A DNA stretch of 64,000 bases from Egibacteraceae bacterium. GTDB lineage: Bacteria; Actinomycetota; Nitriliruptoria; Euzebyales; Egibacteraceae. The stretch spans positions 1-64,000 of the forward strand of contig JBBDQS010000146.1 in assembly GCA_040905805.1 (NCBI GenBank), written 5' to 3'. Shown here piece by piece: positions 36,728 through 45,332 of the stretch. Position 1 is the first letter of the stretch. Each line of letters starts with the position of its first letter. The position numbers were made by a program, and so were the translations under genes. The notes under the pieces are model-generated. The model saw nothing but the letters and a program-made list of their open reading frames with translations. It searched no databases and was not told the DNA's origin.

Positions 36728-37308
36728 ATGCACGCCCGGAAGGAACGCGTGGACCGCGCTGTCGCCGACTTCGTCAGGGTGCTCGTGGCGCGCACCGAGG
36801 CGCTGCTGGGCGAGGACCTCCTGGCGCTGTCGCTGGTCGGGTCGCTGTCCACCGGTGATGCCCACCCGGCGACGAGCGACATCGACGTGCTGGTGCTGGT
36901 CGACCAGGCGCCCGACGGCGCGCGCCGGGACGGGCTGGCCGACGAGGTCGTCGCCCTCGGCCTGGAGTGCCCATGGGCAGGCGTGAGTATGTCGTCTCCC
37001 AGGCTGACGCCGTGCGGGCCCCGACCTATCCGTTGCGGTACACACTCAACGTCAACGCCGGTCCCCGCCGTGACACCCACGTGAGCGTCGGGGGCGACCC
37101 CGCGCACTGGTTCCTGCTGGATGTGGCGATGGCCCGCCAGCTCGCCACCCCGCTCCGCGGCCCGCGGCCGAGCGACCTGACCGGCGAGCCACCGACTGCC
37201 GATGCCCTCAGGGCCAGGCACGACCGTGGCCCGCGGTTGGACGAGGACAGGGTCGGGGCCTTCCTGGCCAGCGTGGCCCGGCGGGTCGACCACCGCATGC
37301 CGCAGTAG
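36728..37308 (+). pseudogene. Aminoglycoside-type nucleotidyltransferase with a frame break
   Basis: From ATG 36728 the nucleotidyltransferase motif G-S-L-S-T-G-D-x5-S-D-I-D is intact (SDIDVLVLVD). After GLECP near 36970 the frame must switch: the next frame continues with REYVVSQADAVRAPTYPLRYTLNVNAGPR..., a normal continuation of AadA/ANT(3'')-like proteins, to the stop at 37308. A one-base indel at about 36970 explains both. Antibiotic relatives adenylylate streptomycin or spectinomycin, but many family members do not. It is broken as it stands. Confidence 0.7.
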
Positions 37309-37346
37309 GCCCGCGACGACGGGAGGCGGGGCGGCAGGGCGCTGGG

Positions 37347-39104
37347 CTACCCGGCCTCGGGCGTGATGGTGGCGAGCGGGTCGCCGGTGTTGACGACGTC
37401 ACCCGCGGCCACGTGCAGCTCGGCCAGGACCCCGTCACGCTCGGCCGTGACGTGGTTCTCCATCTTCATGGCCTCCAGCACCACGATGAGGTCCCCGGCG
37501 GCCACCGCCTGACCGGCCTCCGCGGCGGTCTTCACGATCGTGCCCTGCATCGGTGCGGACAGCACCGTGGGCGCGGTGGCCGTGGATGCCGGCCGTGGGA
37601 CGGATGACGCGCGGCGGGCAGGCCCCCGCCGGGGGGGGTCCGGGGCGTCCTCGGGGTCGAACACGGCGACCTCGACGCGCTTGCCGCCGACCTCGACGGT
37701 GAGCTTGCGGGTGGGGGACTGCTCACCTCGGCCCGGGGCCGCGGGTGCCGCGGCAGCGATCGCGGACAGGTCCCACTCCGTCTCCACGGACACCGTCGAG
37801 ACGGCACCGGCGACGAAGTCGGGGTGGGCGACGGCCACGCGGTGGAAGTCGATGGTGGTGGGCACCCCCTCGACCACGAACTCGTCGAGCGCCCGAGCCA
37901 GCTTGCGGCGCGCGTCCTCGCGGTCGGCGCCGTAGGCGATCAGCTTGGCGACCAGCGAGTCGTACGCGCTCGGGATCGTCCAGCCGGCTTCGCCGGCGGC
38001 GTCGACGCGCACGCCCGGCCCGGCCGGGGCGCGCCATGCGGTGATGAGCCCCGGGGACGGCACGAAGCCCGCACCGACGTTCTCGGCGTTGATGCGTGCC
38101 TCGATGGCATGGCCCCGCACGACGATGTCGCCCTGCATGAGGTCCAGCGCCTGCCCGTCGGCGATCCGCAGCTGCCAGTGCACGAGGTCCAGGCCGGTGA
38201 CCAGCTCGGTGACCGGGTGCTCCACCTGCAGGCGGGTGTTCATCTCCAGGAAGAAGAACTCGCCGTCGGCGTAGAGGAACTCGACGGTGCCCGCGCCGGT
38301 GTAGCCGACCTGCTCGGAGACCCGCACCGCTGCCGTGCCCAGCGCCGCACGCACGTCGGCGGGCAGGTGCGGCGCGGGCGCCTCCTCGATGAGCTTCTGG
38401 TGACGGCGCTGCGCGGAGCAGTCCCGCTCGCCGAGGAACAGGCAGCGGCCGTGCGTGTCGGCCAGGACCTGCGCCTCGATGTGGCGGGGGCGGGACAGGT
38501 AGCGCTCGACGTAGACCTCGCCCCGGCCGAAGGAGGCGATCGCCTCGCGCTGCGCGGCCTCGAGCGCGTCGGCCAGGTCCGCCGGGTCGTGCACGACCTT
38601 GAGGCCCCGCCCACCGCCGCCGAAGGCCGCCTTGATCGCCACCGGCAGGCCGTGCTCGTCGGCGAACGCCGCGACCTCGGCGGGTTCGGTGGTCGGCTCG
38701 TCGGTGCCGGGCACGACCGGCACACCGGCGGCCTGGGCGACCGCGCGGGCGCTCAGCTTGTCGCCCATCTGGGCGATGGCCGATGCCGGGGGTCCCACCC
38801 ACGCCAGACCGGCGTCGGTCACCGCCGCGGCGAAGTCGGCGTTCTCGGAGAGGAAGCCGTAGCCGGGGTGCACGGCCTCGGCGCCCGTGTCCGCGGCGAC
38901 CGCGAGGATCCGGTCACCCGCGAGGTAGCTCTCGGCGGCGGGGGCGGGGCCGAGTCGGTGCGCCTCGTCGGCGGCCCGCAGCCAGGGGGCGTCCCGGTCG
39001 GCGTCGGAGTAGACCGCGACGGTGGCGATCCCCAGCTCGTGGCAGGCGCGCAGGATCCGCAGGGCGATCTCGCCACGGTTGGCCACCAGGAGCCGCGTGA
39101 ACAT
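37347..39104 (-). CDS. Acyl-CoA carboxylase alpha subunit (biotin carboxylase-BCCP fusion)
   Basis: A 585-aa protein carrying both the biotin carboxylase domain (about 1-450) and the C-terminal biotinyl domain. The ATP-grasp glycine loop GGGGRGLKVV and the RLQVEHPVTE block are present. Biotin is attached at K547 in EAMKMEN. It carboxylates biotin for acetyl-CoA or propionyl-CoA carboxylase. The carboxyltransferase beta subunit is not in the window, so substrate specificity cannot be told. ATG 39104 begins MFTRLLVANRGEIA; the frame's longer N-terminus is rejected. Confidence 0.93.
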   Translation of the reverse strand: MFTRLLVANRGEIALRILRACHELGIATVAVYSDADRDAPWLRAADEAHRLGPAPAAESYLAGDRILAVAADTGAEAVHPGYGFLSENADFAAAVTDAGLAWVGPPASAIAQMGDKLSARAVAQAAGVPVVPGTDEPTTEPAEVAAFADEHGLPVAIKAAFGGGGRGLKVVHDPADLADALEAAQREAIASFGRGEVYVERYLSRPRHIEAQVLADTHGRCLFLGERDCSAQRRHQKLIEEAPAPHLPADVRAALGTAAVRVSEQVGYTGAGTVEFLYADGEFFFLEMNTRLQVEHPVTELVTGLDLVHWQLRIADGQALDLMQGDIVVRGHAIEARINAENVGAGFVPSPGLITAWRAPAGPGVRVDAAGEAGWTIPSAYDSLVAKLIAYGADREDARRKLARALDEFVVEGVPTTIDFHRVAVAHPDFVAGAVSTVSVETEWDLSAIAAAAPAAPGRGEQSPTRKLTVEVGGKRVEVAVFDPEDAPDPPRRGPARRASSVPRPASTATAPTVLSAPMQGTIVKTAAEAGQAVAAGDLIVVLEAMKMENHVTAERDGVLAELHVAAGDVVNTGDPLATITPEAG

Positions 39105-39319
39105 CGTCGGGGGTCCTCTCGGGAGACGTCGCCAGCATGCTAGTCGTCCGGCTCGTCGGGGCCGCATCCCGCGCCTGCGACCTGCGGCTGCCGCCGCCGC
39201 GCGGCAGAATGAGGGTATCCACAGCGTTGTCGGCTCCCCCTCCCGCCGGCGCTTGTGAGAGGCTTCACAAGCTGCGCACCCGCGCGGCCCACCACGTCGC
39301 AGTGAAGGAGCGAACGCGC

Positions 39320-39772
39320 ATGTCGTCGATCAGGATCTCGTTGTTGGGACTCGTGGCCGCGTTGGCCGTCGCCGGGACCGCGTGCACCCCCCAGGAGCCC
39401 GACGTCACCCCCGAGGAACAGGTGGGCGCCGCGCAGCGTCCCGAGGAGCCCGCCGAGAACGGCGAGGACGCCGGCGATGACGCCGAGGGCGAGGGTGGCG
39501 GCGAGACCGTCACCTTCGTCGCCGAGGACATCCTCTTCGCCGACGCCCCGAGCGAGGTCCCGGCGGGCAGCGTCACCTTCGAGCTGCTCAACGACGGCAG
39601 CGCCGACCACGACGTCACGATCGACGACCTCGGCGGCGAGCCCATCGTGGAGGCCCCCGGTGGCGAGACCGCGACCGGCACCGCCGAGCTCGAACCCGGC
39701 GAGTACGAGTACTACTGCTCCGTCCCCGGTCACAAGAGCAGCATGAACGGCACGTTCACCGTCACCGAGTAG
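39320..39772 (+). CDS. Cupredoxin (plastocyanin-like) lipoprotein
   Basis: A 150-aa copper protein expected on the outer face of the membrane. The signal ends in a lipobox (VAGTAC) with the lipidated C22. An acidic linker (23-62) precedes a cupredoxin barrel. The type-1 copper ligands are visible as H97, C133, H138 and M142 (YYCSVPGHKSSM). It may shuttle electrons or handle copper. GAAGGAG lies upstream of ATG 39320. The hairpin at 39787-39821 follows, and a membrane protein of unknown role starts 148 bp downstream. Confidence 0.88.
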   Translation: MSSIRISLLGLVAALAVAGTACTPQEPDVTPEEQVGAAQRPEEPAENGEDAGDDAEGEGGGETVTFVAEDILFADAPSEVPAGSVTFELLNDGSADHDVTIDDLGGEPIVEAPGGETATGTAELEPGEYEYYCSVPGHKSSMNGTFTVTE

Positions 39773-39786
39773 CCGAGCAGGTCGAC

Positions 39787-39821
39787 ACCGCCGTCCGGGC
39801 CCTGTGCTACCGGACGGCGGT
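39787..39821 (+). terminator. 12-bp perfect hairpin after the cupredoxin gene
   Basis: Arms 39787-39798 and 39810-39821 pair perfectly over 12 bp with an 11-nt loop, 15 bp after the cupredoxin stop. There is no T-run, so it may be a terminator or an mRNA-protecting stem that separates the two genes' expression. Confidence 0.55.
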
Positions 39822-39920
39822 CCGCCGGATGGCCCTGTTCGCGGCGGGTTACCGTGAGTACACTGACCGCTCGGCCACGGCATCGTTTCCGGATGCCGCA
39901 GCGCAGGAGGGACAGCCGGC

Positions 39921-41705
39921 ATGGGCATCGTCGTGGCGCACGGGGTCGGGGCGTGGGCGTGGCTGGCCGTCCCGTTGACGGGTTACGTGGTCGTCACCGC
40001 GATCCTGGCGGTCACCGGCCGCAGCACCAACCGCGAAGCGGTCATCCACTTCATGGAGCGGGTCTCCGACAGCCTGCGCCGGCTGACGGGGTTCCCGGGC
40101 TGGGCGATGGCCGGGGTGCTGTCGAGCCTGGTCATGCTGCTGATCGTCGTCGTCGGCTTCTACTGGGACGTCGCCTGGCACATCGACCTCGGTCGCGACG
40201 TGGTGCTGTTCACCCCGTCCCACGTGATGATCCTGGTCGGGCTCGGCGGGCTGGTGTACGCGGGGTTCGTCGCGATCCTGTTCGCCACGATCGACGACGC
40301 CCGCGTGGGGTTCGACCTGTGGGGCCTGCGGGTGCCCTACTCCGCGGTGCTGCTCCTCGCCCTGGGGACCGGCGCGGTGATCGGGTTCCCCCTGGACGAG
40401 CTCTGGCACCGCTCCTACGGCATCGACGTGACCCTGTGGAGCCCGACGCACCTGCAGCTGGTCGGCGGGGGCTCGGCGGCCACCATCGCGGCGCTGCTGA
40501 TGTGCGCCGAGGGCCTGCCATCCGCCCGACCCAACCGGCTCGGCCGCGCCATCGTCGTGCTGACGGCCGGCACCGTCCTCGTGGGCATGTCGACGTTCCA
40601 GGGGGAGTTCGACTTCGGCGTGCCGCAGTTCCAGCTGCTCTACCAGCCCCTGCTGGTCGCGGCTGCCGCCGGGTTCGCCCTGGTCCTCGCCCGGCTCGCG
40701 CTCGGCCCGTGGGGCGCGCTCAAGGTCGCCCTGGTCGCCCTGGCGCTGCGGGGGCTGCTCGCCCTGACGGTGGCCGGGGCGCTCGACCACACCGTGCCCC
40801 GCTTCCCGCTGTACCTCGGGTCCGCGTTGCTCGTCGAGGCGGTGGCCTGGCGGCTCGGCACCGCCCGCCGGCTGCGTGTGGGCATCCTGGCGGGGCTGGC
40901 CGTCGGCACGGTCGGCCTGCTCACCGAAGGCGGGTGGGCCCTGGCCACCGGGTGGTGGGACACCGCGCCGGCGCCGCTCGTGGTCGGCGCGCTGCTGCTC
41001 GGACCGGTCGCGGCGATCGCCGCGGCGGTCCTCGGTGCCGGGCTCTCGCGGGCGTTCCTGCCGCGCGCTGCGCCCCTGCCCGCGGCGGCGCTCGTGGCGG
41101 CCGGCGTGGCGCTGCTGGGTGTGCTCGCCTACCCCGCGCCGCGGCTGGTCGGCGAGGTCGAGGCGACGATCCGCCTGGACGTTGCGGGCGATACCGCCGA
41201 CGTCGAGGTCACCCTGCACCCCGCCGACGCCGCGGACAACGCCACCGCCTTCGTCCTGGCCTACTGGCAGGGGGGCGGCAGCGGGACGACCCCCCTCGAC
41301 GAGGTCGCCCCGGGCGTGTATCGCTCGACCGCTCCGGTGCCCGTGACCGGCAGCTGGAAGACCATGGTCAGCCTGCAGCGGGGCGCGCAGGTCATGGCCG
41401 CACCGGTCTACCTGCCCGCGGACCCCGAGATCGGTGCGTCGGCCGTCCCGGCGGTGGCCGAGCGTCGCGAGCCGTTCGTCCGCAACACCGAGGTGCTCCT
41501 GCGCGAGGCGACCGACGGGCCGGCCCTGCCGGGGGTGCTGGCCTACACGGGCCTGGCGACGCTCGTGGCCCTGTGGGTGGCGCTCATGGGGGTCACCGCT
41601 CGCCGCGTGGGGGCAGACGACGAGACGACCGAGCCCGCGGCGTCCCCGCCGGTGCTCGCCGGCGCGGAGCCACCGAGCATGGCAGGCAGCGCCGAGCGGC
41701 GGTAG
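39921..41705 (+). CDS. Uncharacterised polytopic membrane protein with duplicated His/Asp motif
   Basis: A 594-aa protein with about 12 hydrophobic helices, then an extracytoplasmic beta domain resembling YtkA/FixH (about 395-480) and a final helix near 545-565. Two motifs are 76 residues apart with identical spacing, D-x2-W-H-x3-G-x-D-x3-[FW]-[TS]-P-[ST]-H: D83/H87/D93/H101 and D159/H163/D169/H177. Paired His and Asp in or near helices suggest a metal or haem site with internal two-fold symmetry. YtkA-like domains and the cupredoxin upstream hint at copper or respiratory redox work. I do not recognise a named family. Confidence 0.8.
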   Translation: MGIVVAHGVGAWAWLAVPLTGYVVVTAILAVTGRSTNREAVIHFMERVSDSLRRLTGFPGWAMAGVLSSLVMLLIVVVGFYWDVAWHIDLGRDVVLFTPSHVMILVGLGGLVYAGFVAILFATIDDARVGFDLWGLRVPYSAVLLLALGTGAVIGFPLDELWHRSYGIDVTLWSPTHLQLVGGGSAATIAALLMCAEGLPSARPNRLGRAIVVLTAGTVLVGMSTFQGEFDFGVPQFQLLYQPLLVAAAAGFALVLARLALGPWGALKVALVALALRGLLALTVAGALDHTVPRFPLYLGSALLVEAVAWRLGTARRLRVGILAGLAVGTVGLLTEGGWALATGWWDTAPAPLVVGALLLGPVAAIAAAVLGAGLSRAFLPRAAPLPAAALVAAGVALLGVLAYPAPRLVGEVEATIRLDVAGDTADVEVTLHPADAADNATAFVLAYWQGGGSGTTPLDEVAPGVYRSTAPVPVTGSWKTMVSLQRGAQVMAAPVYLPADPEIGASAVPAVAERREPFVRNTEVLLREATDGPALPGVLAYTGLATLVALWVALMGVTARRVGADDETTEPAASPPVLAGAEPPSMAGSAERR

Positions 41706-41806
41706 ACGTCGCCCGCACCGGCGCATGTCACCGCTCGGCCAGGGGCGGCGGTCCCGCCGTCTGGCGGTAGCCTGTCACGCACCCACCTCGAGGAGACCCG
41801 GGACCT

Positions 41807-42607
41807 GTGCCAGCTGCCGTCTACGCCGTCGCCAACCAGAAGGGCGGGGTGGCCAAGACGGCCACCACCGTGTCCCTCGGCGCGGCGCTCGCCGAGCGCG
41901 GCCAGGCCGTGCTGGTCGTGGACCTGGACGCGCAGGCGTCGCTCACGTTCAGCCTGGGCTACGACTCCGACGCGCTCGACCCGACCATGCACGACGTGGT
42001 GCTCGGCCGCGCCACCTTGGCCGCGAGCATCCTGTCGCACGCGGAGATGGACGTCGCCCCGGCCAGCATCGACCTCGCGGGCGCCGAGGTCGCGCTGCTG
42101 ACCCGCACCGGCCGCGAATACGTGCTGCGCGCGGAGATCGACACCCTGCGCGACACCTACGACGCGATCCTGATCGACTGCCCGCCGTCGCTCGGGGTGC
42201 TCACCCTGAACGCGCTGACCGCCGCGGACCGGGTGCTGATCCCGCTGCAGTGCGAGACGTTGTCGCACCGCGGCGTGAGCCAGCTGCTCGAGACGATCAC
42301 CGACGTGCAGCGGCTCACCAACCGCGGGCTCGAGGTCGCGGGCCTGATCGCCACGATGTTCGACGGGCGCACCCGCCACGCCCGCGAGATCCTCGCCGAC
42401 GTCGTCACCCGCTACGACCTGCCGATCGTCGGGGTGCCCGTGCGCAAGAGCGTGCGCTTCGCCGAGGCGCCGCTGCACGGCAGGTCGATCCTCGCCTACG
42501 CCGGCGGGGTCCCCGGGGCGGCGGCCTACCGGGTGATCGCGGGCGAGCTGGCCGGCCTCGCCGTCGACCCGACCGTGCGCGAGGCTGCCGGAGAGGTGCC
42601 GCAGTGA
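41807..42607 (+). CDS. ParA-family ATPase (orphan, no parB nearby)
   Basis: A 266-aa deviant-Walker ATPase. The P-loop is QKGGVAKTATT with the ParA-type signature lysine (K12, K17 region); DLDAQ, IDCPPSLG and the PLQCETLSHRG block are intact. Such proteins bind DNA or position cargo on the nucleoid. No parB gene or parS-like repeats are present, so this is not obviously the chromosome partition locus. The start is GTG 41807 after GAGGAGA. The stop overlaps the next start (GTGA), so it leads a three-gene operon. Confidence 0.87.
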   Translation: MPAAVYAVANQKGGVAKTATTVSLGAALAERGQAVLVVDLDAQASLTFSLGYDSDALDPTMHDVVLGRATLAASILSHAEMDVAPASIDLAGAEVALLTRTGREYVLRAEIDTLRDTYDAILIDCPPSLGVLTLNALTAADRVLIPLQCETLSHRGVSQLLETITDVQRLTNRGLEVAGLIATMFDGRTRHAREILADVVTRYDLPIVGVPVRKSVRFAEAPLHGRSILAYAGGVPGAAAYRVIAGELAGLAVDPTVREAAGEVPQ

Positions 42608-42939
42608 CCGATCGATCCGACGACGCACCGCCCGACCCGCTGGATCGCATCAAGGTGCCGCAGCGCCGCGTGCGGGAGCGGCCGCAGGGCGACCGGCTCG
42701 ACGCCCCCGACGCCGACCGGCAGGGGCGGGCGGCCCTGTTCACGCACCGGCAGCGGCGGGGGGCCCCGATCACCGTGCACTGCAGCCGCTGCGAGGCGAC
42801 GAGCCCGGTCGATGCGGGCACCGCGTTGCGCAGCGCGCTCCCGCTGTTCCTGGTGGCGCCCTGGCGCGACCACCCGGTGTTCGCCGTCTGCCCGGCCTGC
42901 CGACGGCGTTCCTGGCTGCGGCCGGGGATCGGCGGGTGA
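42604..42939 (+). CDS. Small zinc-ribbon-like protein
   Basis: A 111-aa protein with a charged N-terminal half and two CxxC pairs (CSRC near 60 and CPAC near 97), a likely zinc ribbon. Function is unknown. It is coupled by overlapping stops and starts to parA and to the phosphatase gene. This trio seems to be a conserved actinobacterial arrangement, but that is memory, not a search. Confidence 0.65.
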   Translation: MTDRSDDAPPDPLDRIKVPQRRVRERPQGDRLDAPDADRQGRAALFTHRQRRGAPITVHCSRCEATSPVDAGTALRSALPLFLVAPWRDHPVFAVCPACRRRSWLRPGIGG

Positions 42940-43724
42940 GCGGGCTGTCCGAGGACCTGCTGGAGCTCGCCGAGCGAGCGGCCGTGCGTGCCGGACGCGA
43001 GCTGCTCACCCGCTACGGCGACGCGTCGGGCGTCAGCACGAAGTCCAGCGCCACCGACCCCGTCAGCGACGCCGACCGCGCGTCCGAGGAGGTGCTCGTC
43101 CAGACGCTGCTGGCCGAACGGCCCGACGACGGGCTGCTTGGTGAGGAGGGGGCCGACCGCCCGGCGGTGTCGGGGTTGCGCTGGGTCCTCGACCCGCTGG
43201 ACGGGACGGTCAACTACCTCTACGGGTTTCCTGCCTGGTGCGTGAGCGTGGCCTGCGAAGACCGTACAGATGGGCAGTGGACGGGCGTCGTCGGCGTCGT
43301 GCACGACCCGCTGCGCGGCGAGACCTTCACCGCGCGGCGCGGCGAGGGCGCACGGCTGAACGGCGTGTCGCTGCGCGTCAACGACCCCGTGCCCCTGAAA
43401 GCGGCCCTGATCGCCACGGGCTTCAGCTATGACGCCGACCACCGGCGGCGCCAGGCGGCGGTCATGGCGGACCTCGTCCCGAACGTGCGCGACATCCGGA
43501 GGGCCGGATCGGCCGCCCTGGACCTGTGCGCGGTCGCCGCGGGCCGGGTCGACGGCTACTACGAGGAGATCGCCTCGCGCTGGGACTGGGCAGCGGGCGC
43601 GCTCATCGCCGTCGAGGCCGGCGCCCGGTTCGGCCGTCTGCCTACCCCACCCGAGGAGCCCGGCGTCCTCGCGGCCGGGCCGGCGCTCGCCGGCGCCCTG
43701 CGCGCCGCGGTCACCCGCCCGTGA
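42936..43724 (+). CDS. Inositol-monophosphatase-family phosphatase
   Basis: A 262-aa Mg-dependent phosphatase. The catalytic metal motifs are visible: GEEG (69-72), DPLDGT (86-91) and WDWAAG (216-221, D217). Family members act on inositol phosphates, histidinol phosphate, fructose-1,6-bisphosphate or PAP, so the substrate is not fixed. GTG 42936 overlaps the preceding stop. It is the third gene of the parA operon. Confidence 0.87.
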   Translation: MSGLSEDLLELAERAAVRAGRELLTRYGDASGVSTKSSATDPVSDADRASEEVLVQTLLAERPDDGLLGEEGADRPAVSGLRWVLDPLDGTVNYLYGFPAWCVSVACEDRTDGQWTGVVGVVHDPLRGETFTARRGEGARLNGVSLRVNDPVPLKAALIATGFSYDADHRRRQAAVMADLVPNVRDIRRAGSAALDLCAVAAGRVDGYYEEIASRWDWAAGALIAVEAGARFGRLPTPPEEPGVLAAGPALAGALRAAVTRP

Positions 43725-43977
43725 CCTCGCCCACCGCAACCCCCGGCGCCGGGGGAGCGGCGGCGGGGCGCGCGGCCTCTCCGGGGCGGGCGGTGAGCAC
43801 CCAGGGTCCGTCGTCGCGACGAGGTCGCGCACCGCCGGAGGGACCGTGTCGTCCCCGACCCGGTGGCGACGCGCACTGCCGAGAGCCGCAGTCTCGCACG
43901 GACGCCGCGACCCGTCTACCGTCGCGGGGTATGGGGGGGCGCAACGCCCGAGGGATCATCAACGCCTGGGAGGGACC

Positions 43978-44379
43978 ATGCTCGGCTGGGTCGGAGACAT
44001 CGAAGAGGCCACGCTCGCCAACGACACGTTCCGCACGGTGCTGTTCACCGGCGAGCACATGCAGCTGACCGTGATGCGGCTGGCTCCCGGCGAGGAGATC
44101 GGTCGGGAGGTGCACCCCCACCTCGACCAGTTCATCCGGGTGGAGTCGGGCACGGCCCGCGTGGAGCTCGGTGCCGGGCAGGACGCCATCGACGAGGAGC
44201 ACGAGCTGCAAGCGGACTGGGCGGTGATCGTCCCCGCCGGCGTGTGGCACAACGTGATCAACGCCGGCTCGGAGGCGCTGGCCCTCTACTCGCTGTACAC
44301 CCCGCCGGAGCACCCGGCGGACACCGTCCACGCCACCAAGGCCGACGCCGACGCCGCCGAGCACGATCACCACACCTGA
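43978..44379 (+). CDS. Small cupin-domain protein
   Basis: A 133-aa single-domain cupin. Motif 1 (GEEIGREVHPHLDQFIRVESG) keeps the usual His/Glu metal ligands, and motif 2 (DWAVIVPAGVWHNVINAG) holds the third histidine. The C-terminus is His/Asp-rich and may bind metal. Function is unknown; such proteins include dioxygenases, isomerases and ligand binders. GAGGGACC lies just before ATG 43978. The 253 bp before it hold nothing I can recognise. Confidence 0.82.
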   Translation: MLGWVGDIEEATLANDTFRTVLFTGEHMQLTVMRLAPGEEIGREVHPHLDQFIRVESGTARVELGAGQDAIDEEHELQADWAVIVPAGVWHNVINAGSEALALYSLYTPPEHPADTVHATKADADAAEHDHHT

Positions 44380-44504
44380 CCCCCAGACGGCCGCCGCGCG
44401 ACGGCGGTGGATCGCGGCCCCCAGACGGCCCCCTGCGTGCCATACTCGCTGGAGAGCCGCCGGATCTTCGGGCATCGGCGGACCGGTCATGACAGGAGCG
44501 CGCG

Positions 44505-45299
44505 ATGCAGAGCCGTAACCCCACGTTGCGCCGGATGGCGCGGCAAGGCGGCCACCCGCCCATGATGGACCAGCGGCAGGCCGACGCCGAGTTCGAGGCC
44601 ATGGCGGGCCGGCTCACCGGCGACCGGATGACCATCGAGGGCACGGTCTACAAGACCCTGTTCCTGCTGGGGCTGACGGCGGCGACCACGGTCGCCGTGT
44701 GGTTCTGGGCAGGCGGCGAACCCGTGGCGGTGCCGTTCGCCGGCATGTTCTTCTTCCCCTTGCTGGCGGTCGGCGTCCTGACCGGCTTCAAACCGAAGCT
44801 GGCCCCCATCACCGGCCCGATCTACGCGGTCATCGCCGGGGGGTTCATCGGCGTGCTCACCCTGTTCCTGCAGGGGTGGGTCGACGGCGGCCTCACGGTG
44901 CTGCCCGTGCAGGCTGCGCTGGCGACGATGGCCGTCAGCGGCTCCATGCTGGTGGCCTACCGCACCGGCCTCATCCGCGCCACCCCGCGCCTGCGCAAGA
45001 TCGTCATCACCGCCACCCTCGGCATCATGGTGTTCTACCTGGTCAACATCGGGATGAGCGCGTTCGGCTCGTCGACGATGCCCCTGATCTGGGGCGGGGG
45101 GATCCTGCCGATCGTGCTGAGCGTGGCGTTCATCGTCGTGGCGTCCCTGATGCTGGTGCTCGACTTCGACCTCGTCGAGCAGATGGCCGGCACCGCGGAG
45201 AAGCGCATGGAGTGGTACGGCGCGTTCGCGCTGACCACCACGCTCATCTGGCTCTACATCGAGATGCTGCGGCTCCTCGCGCTGCTCCAGCGCGACTGA
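44505..45299 (+). CDS. Bax inhibitor-1/YccA-family membrane protein
   Basis: A 264-aa protein with seven hydrophobic helices. The opening MTIEGTVYKTLFLLGLTAAT and the late LDFDLVE block fit the actinobacterial YccA/BI-1 group, pH-sensitive calcium-leak-type channels. The hydrophilic N-terminus (about 40 residues) is common in this group. ATG 44505 has AGGAG upstream. It is convergent with the DEAD helicase. Confidence 0.85.
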   Translation: MQSRNPTLRRMARQGGHPPMMDQRQADAEFEAMAGRLTGDRMTIEGTVYKTLFLLGLTAATTVAVWFWAGGEPVAVPFAGMFFFPLLAVGVLTGFKPKLAPITGPIYAVIAGGFIGVLTLFLQGWVDGGLTVLPVQAALATMAVSGSMLVAYRTGLIRATPRLRKIVITATLGIMVFYLVNIGMSAFGSSTMPLIWGGGILPIVLSVAFIVVASLMLVLDFDLVEQMAGTAEKRMEWYGAFALTTTLIWLYIEMLRLLALLQRD

Positions 45300-45332
45300 C
45301 CGGGCCTCAGGGGCCGGGGCCCGCGACGACGC

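Noticed and set aside
41807-42607. Chromosome origin/partition locus
   Set aside because: ParA alone is present; no parB, dnaA, gidB or parS-like palindromes were seen nearby.
43725-43977. Possible small gene in the 253-bp gap before the cupin
   Set aside because: All frames give Arg/Pro-rich text without start-site signals.
45300-45332. CGGGCC/GGCCCG hairpin between the Bax-inhibitor-like and helicase genes
   Set aside because: Only six pairs with a long loop and no T-run; insufficient to call a terminator.
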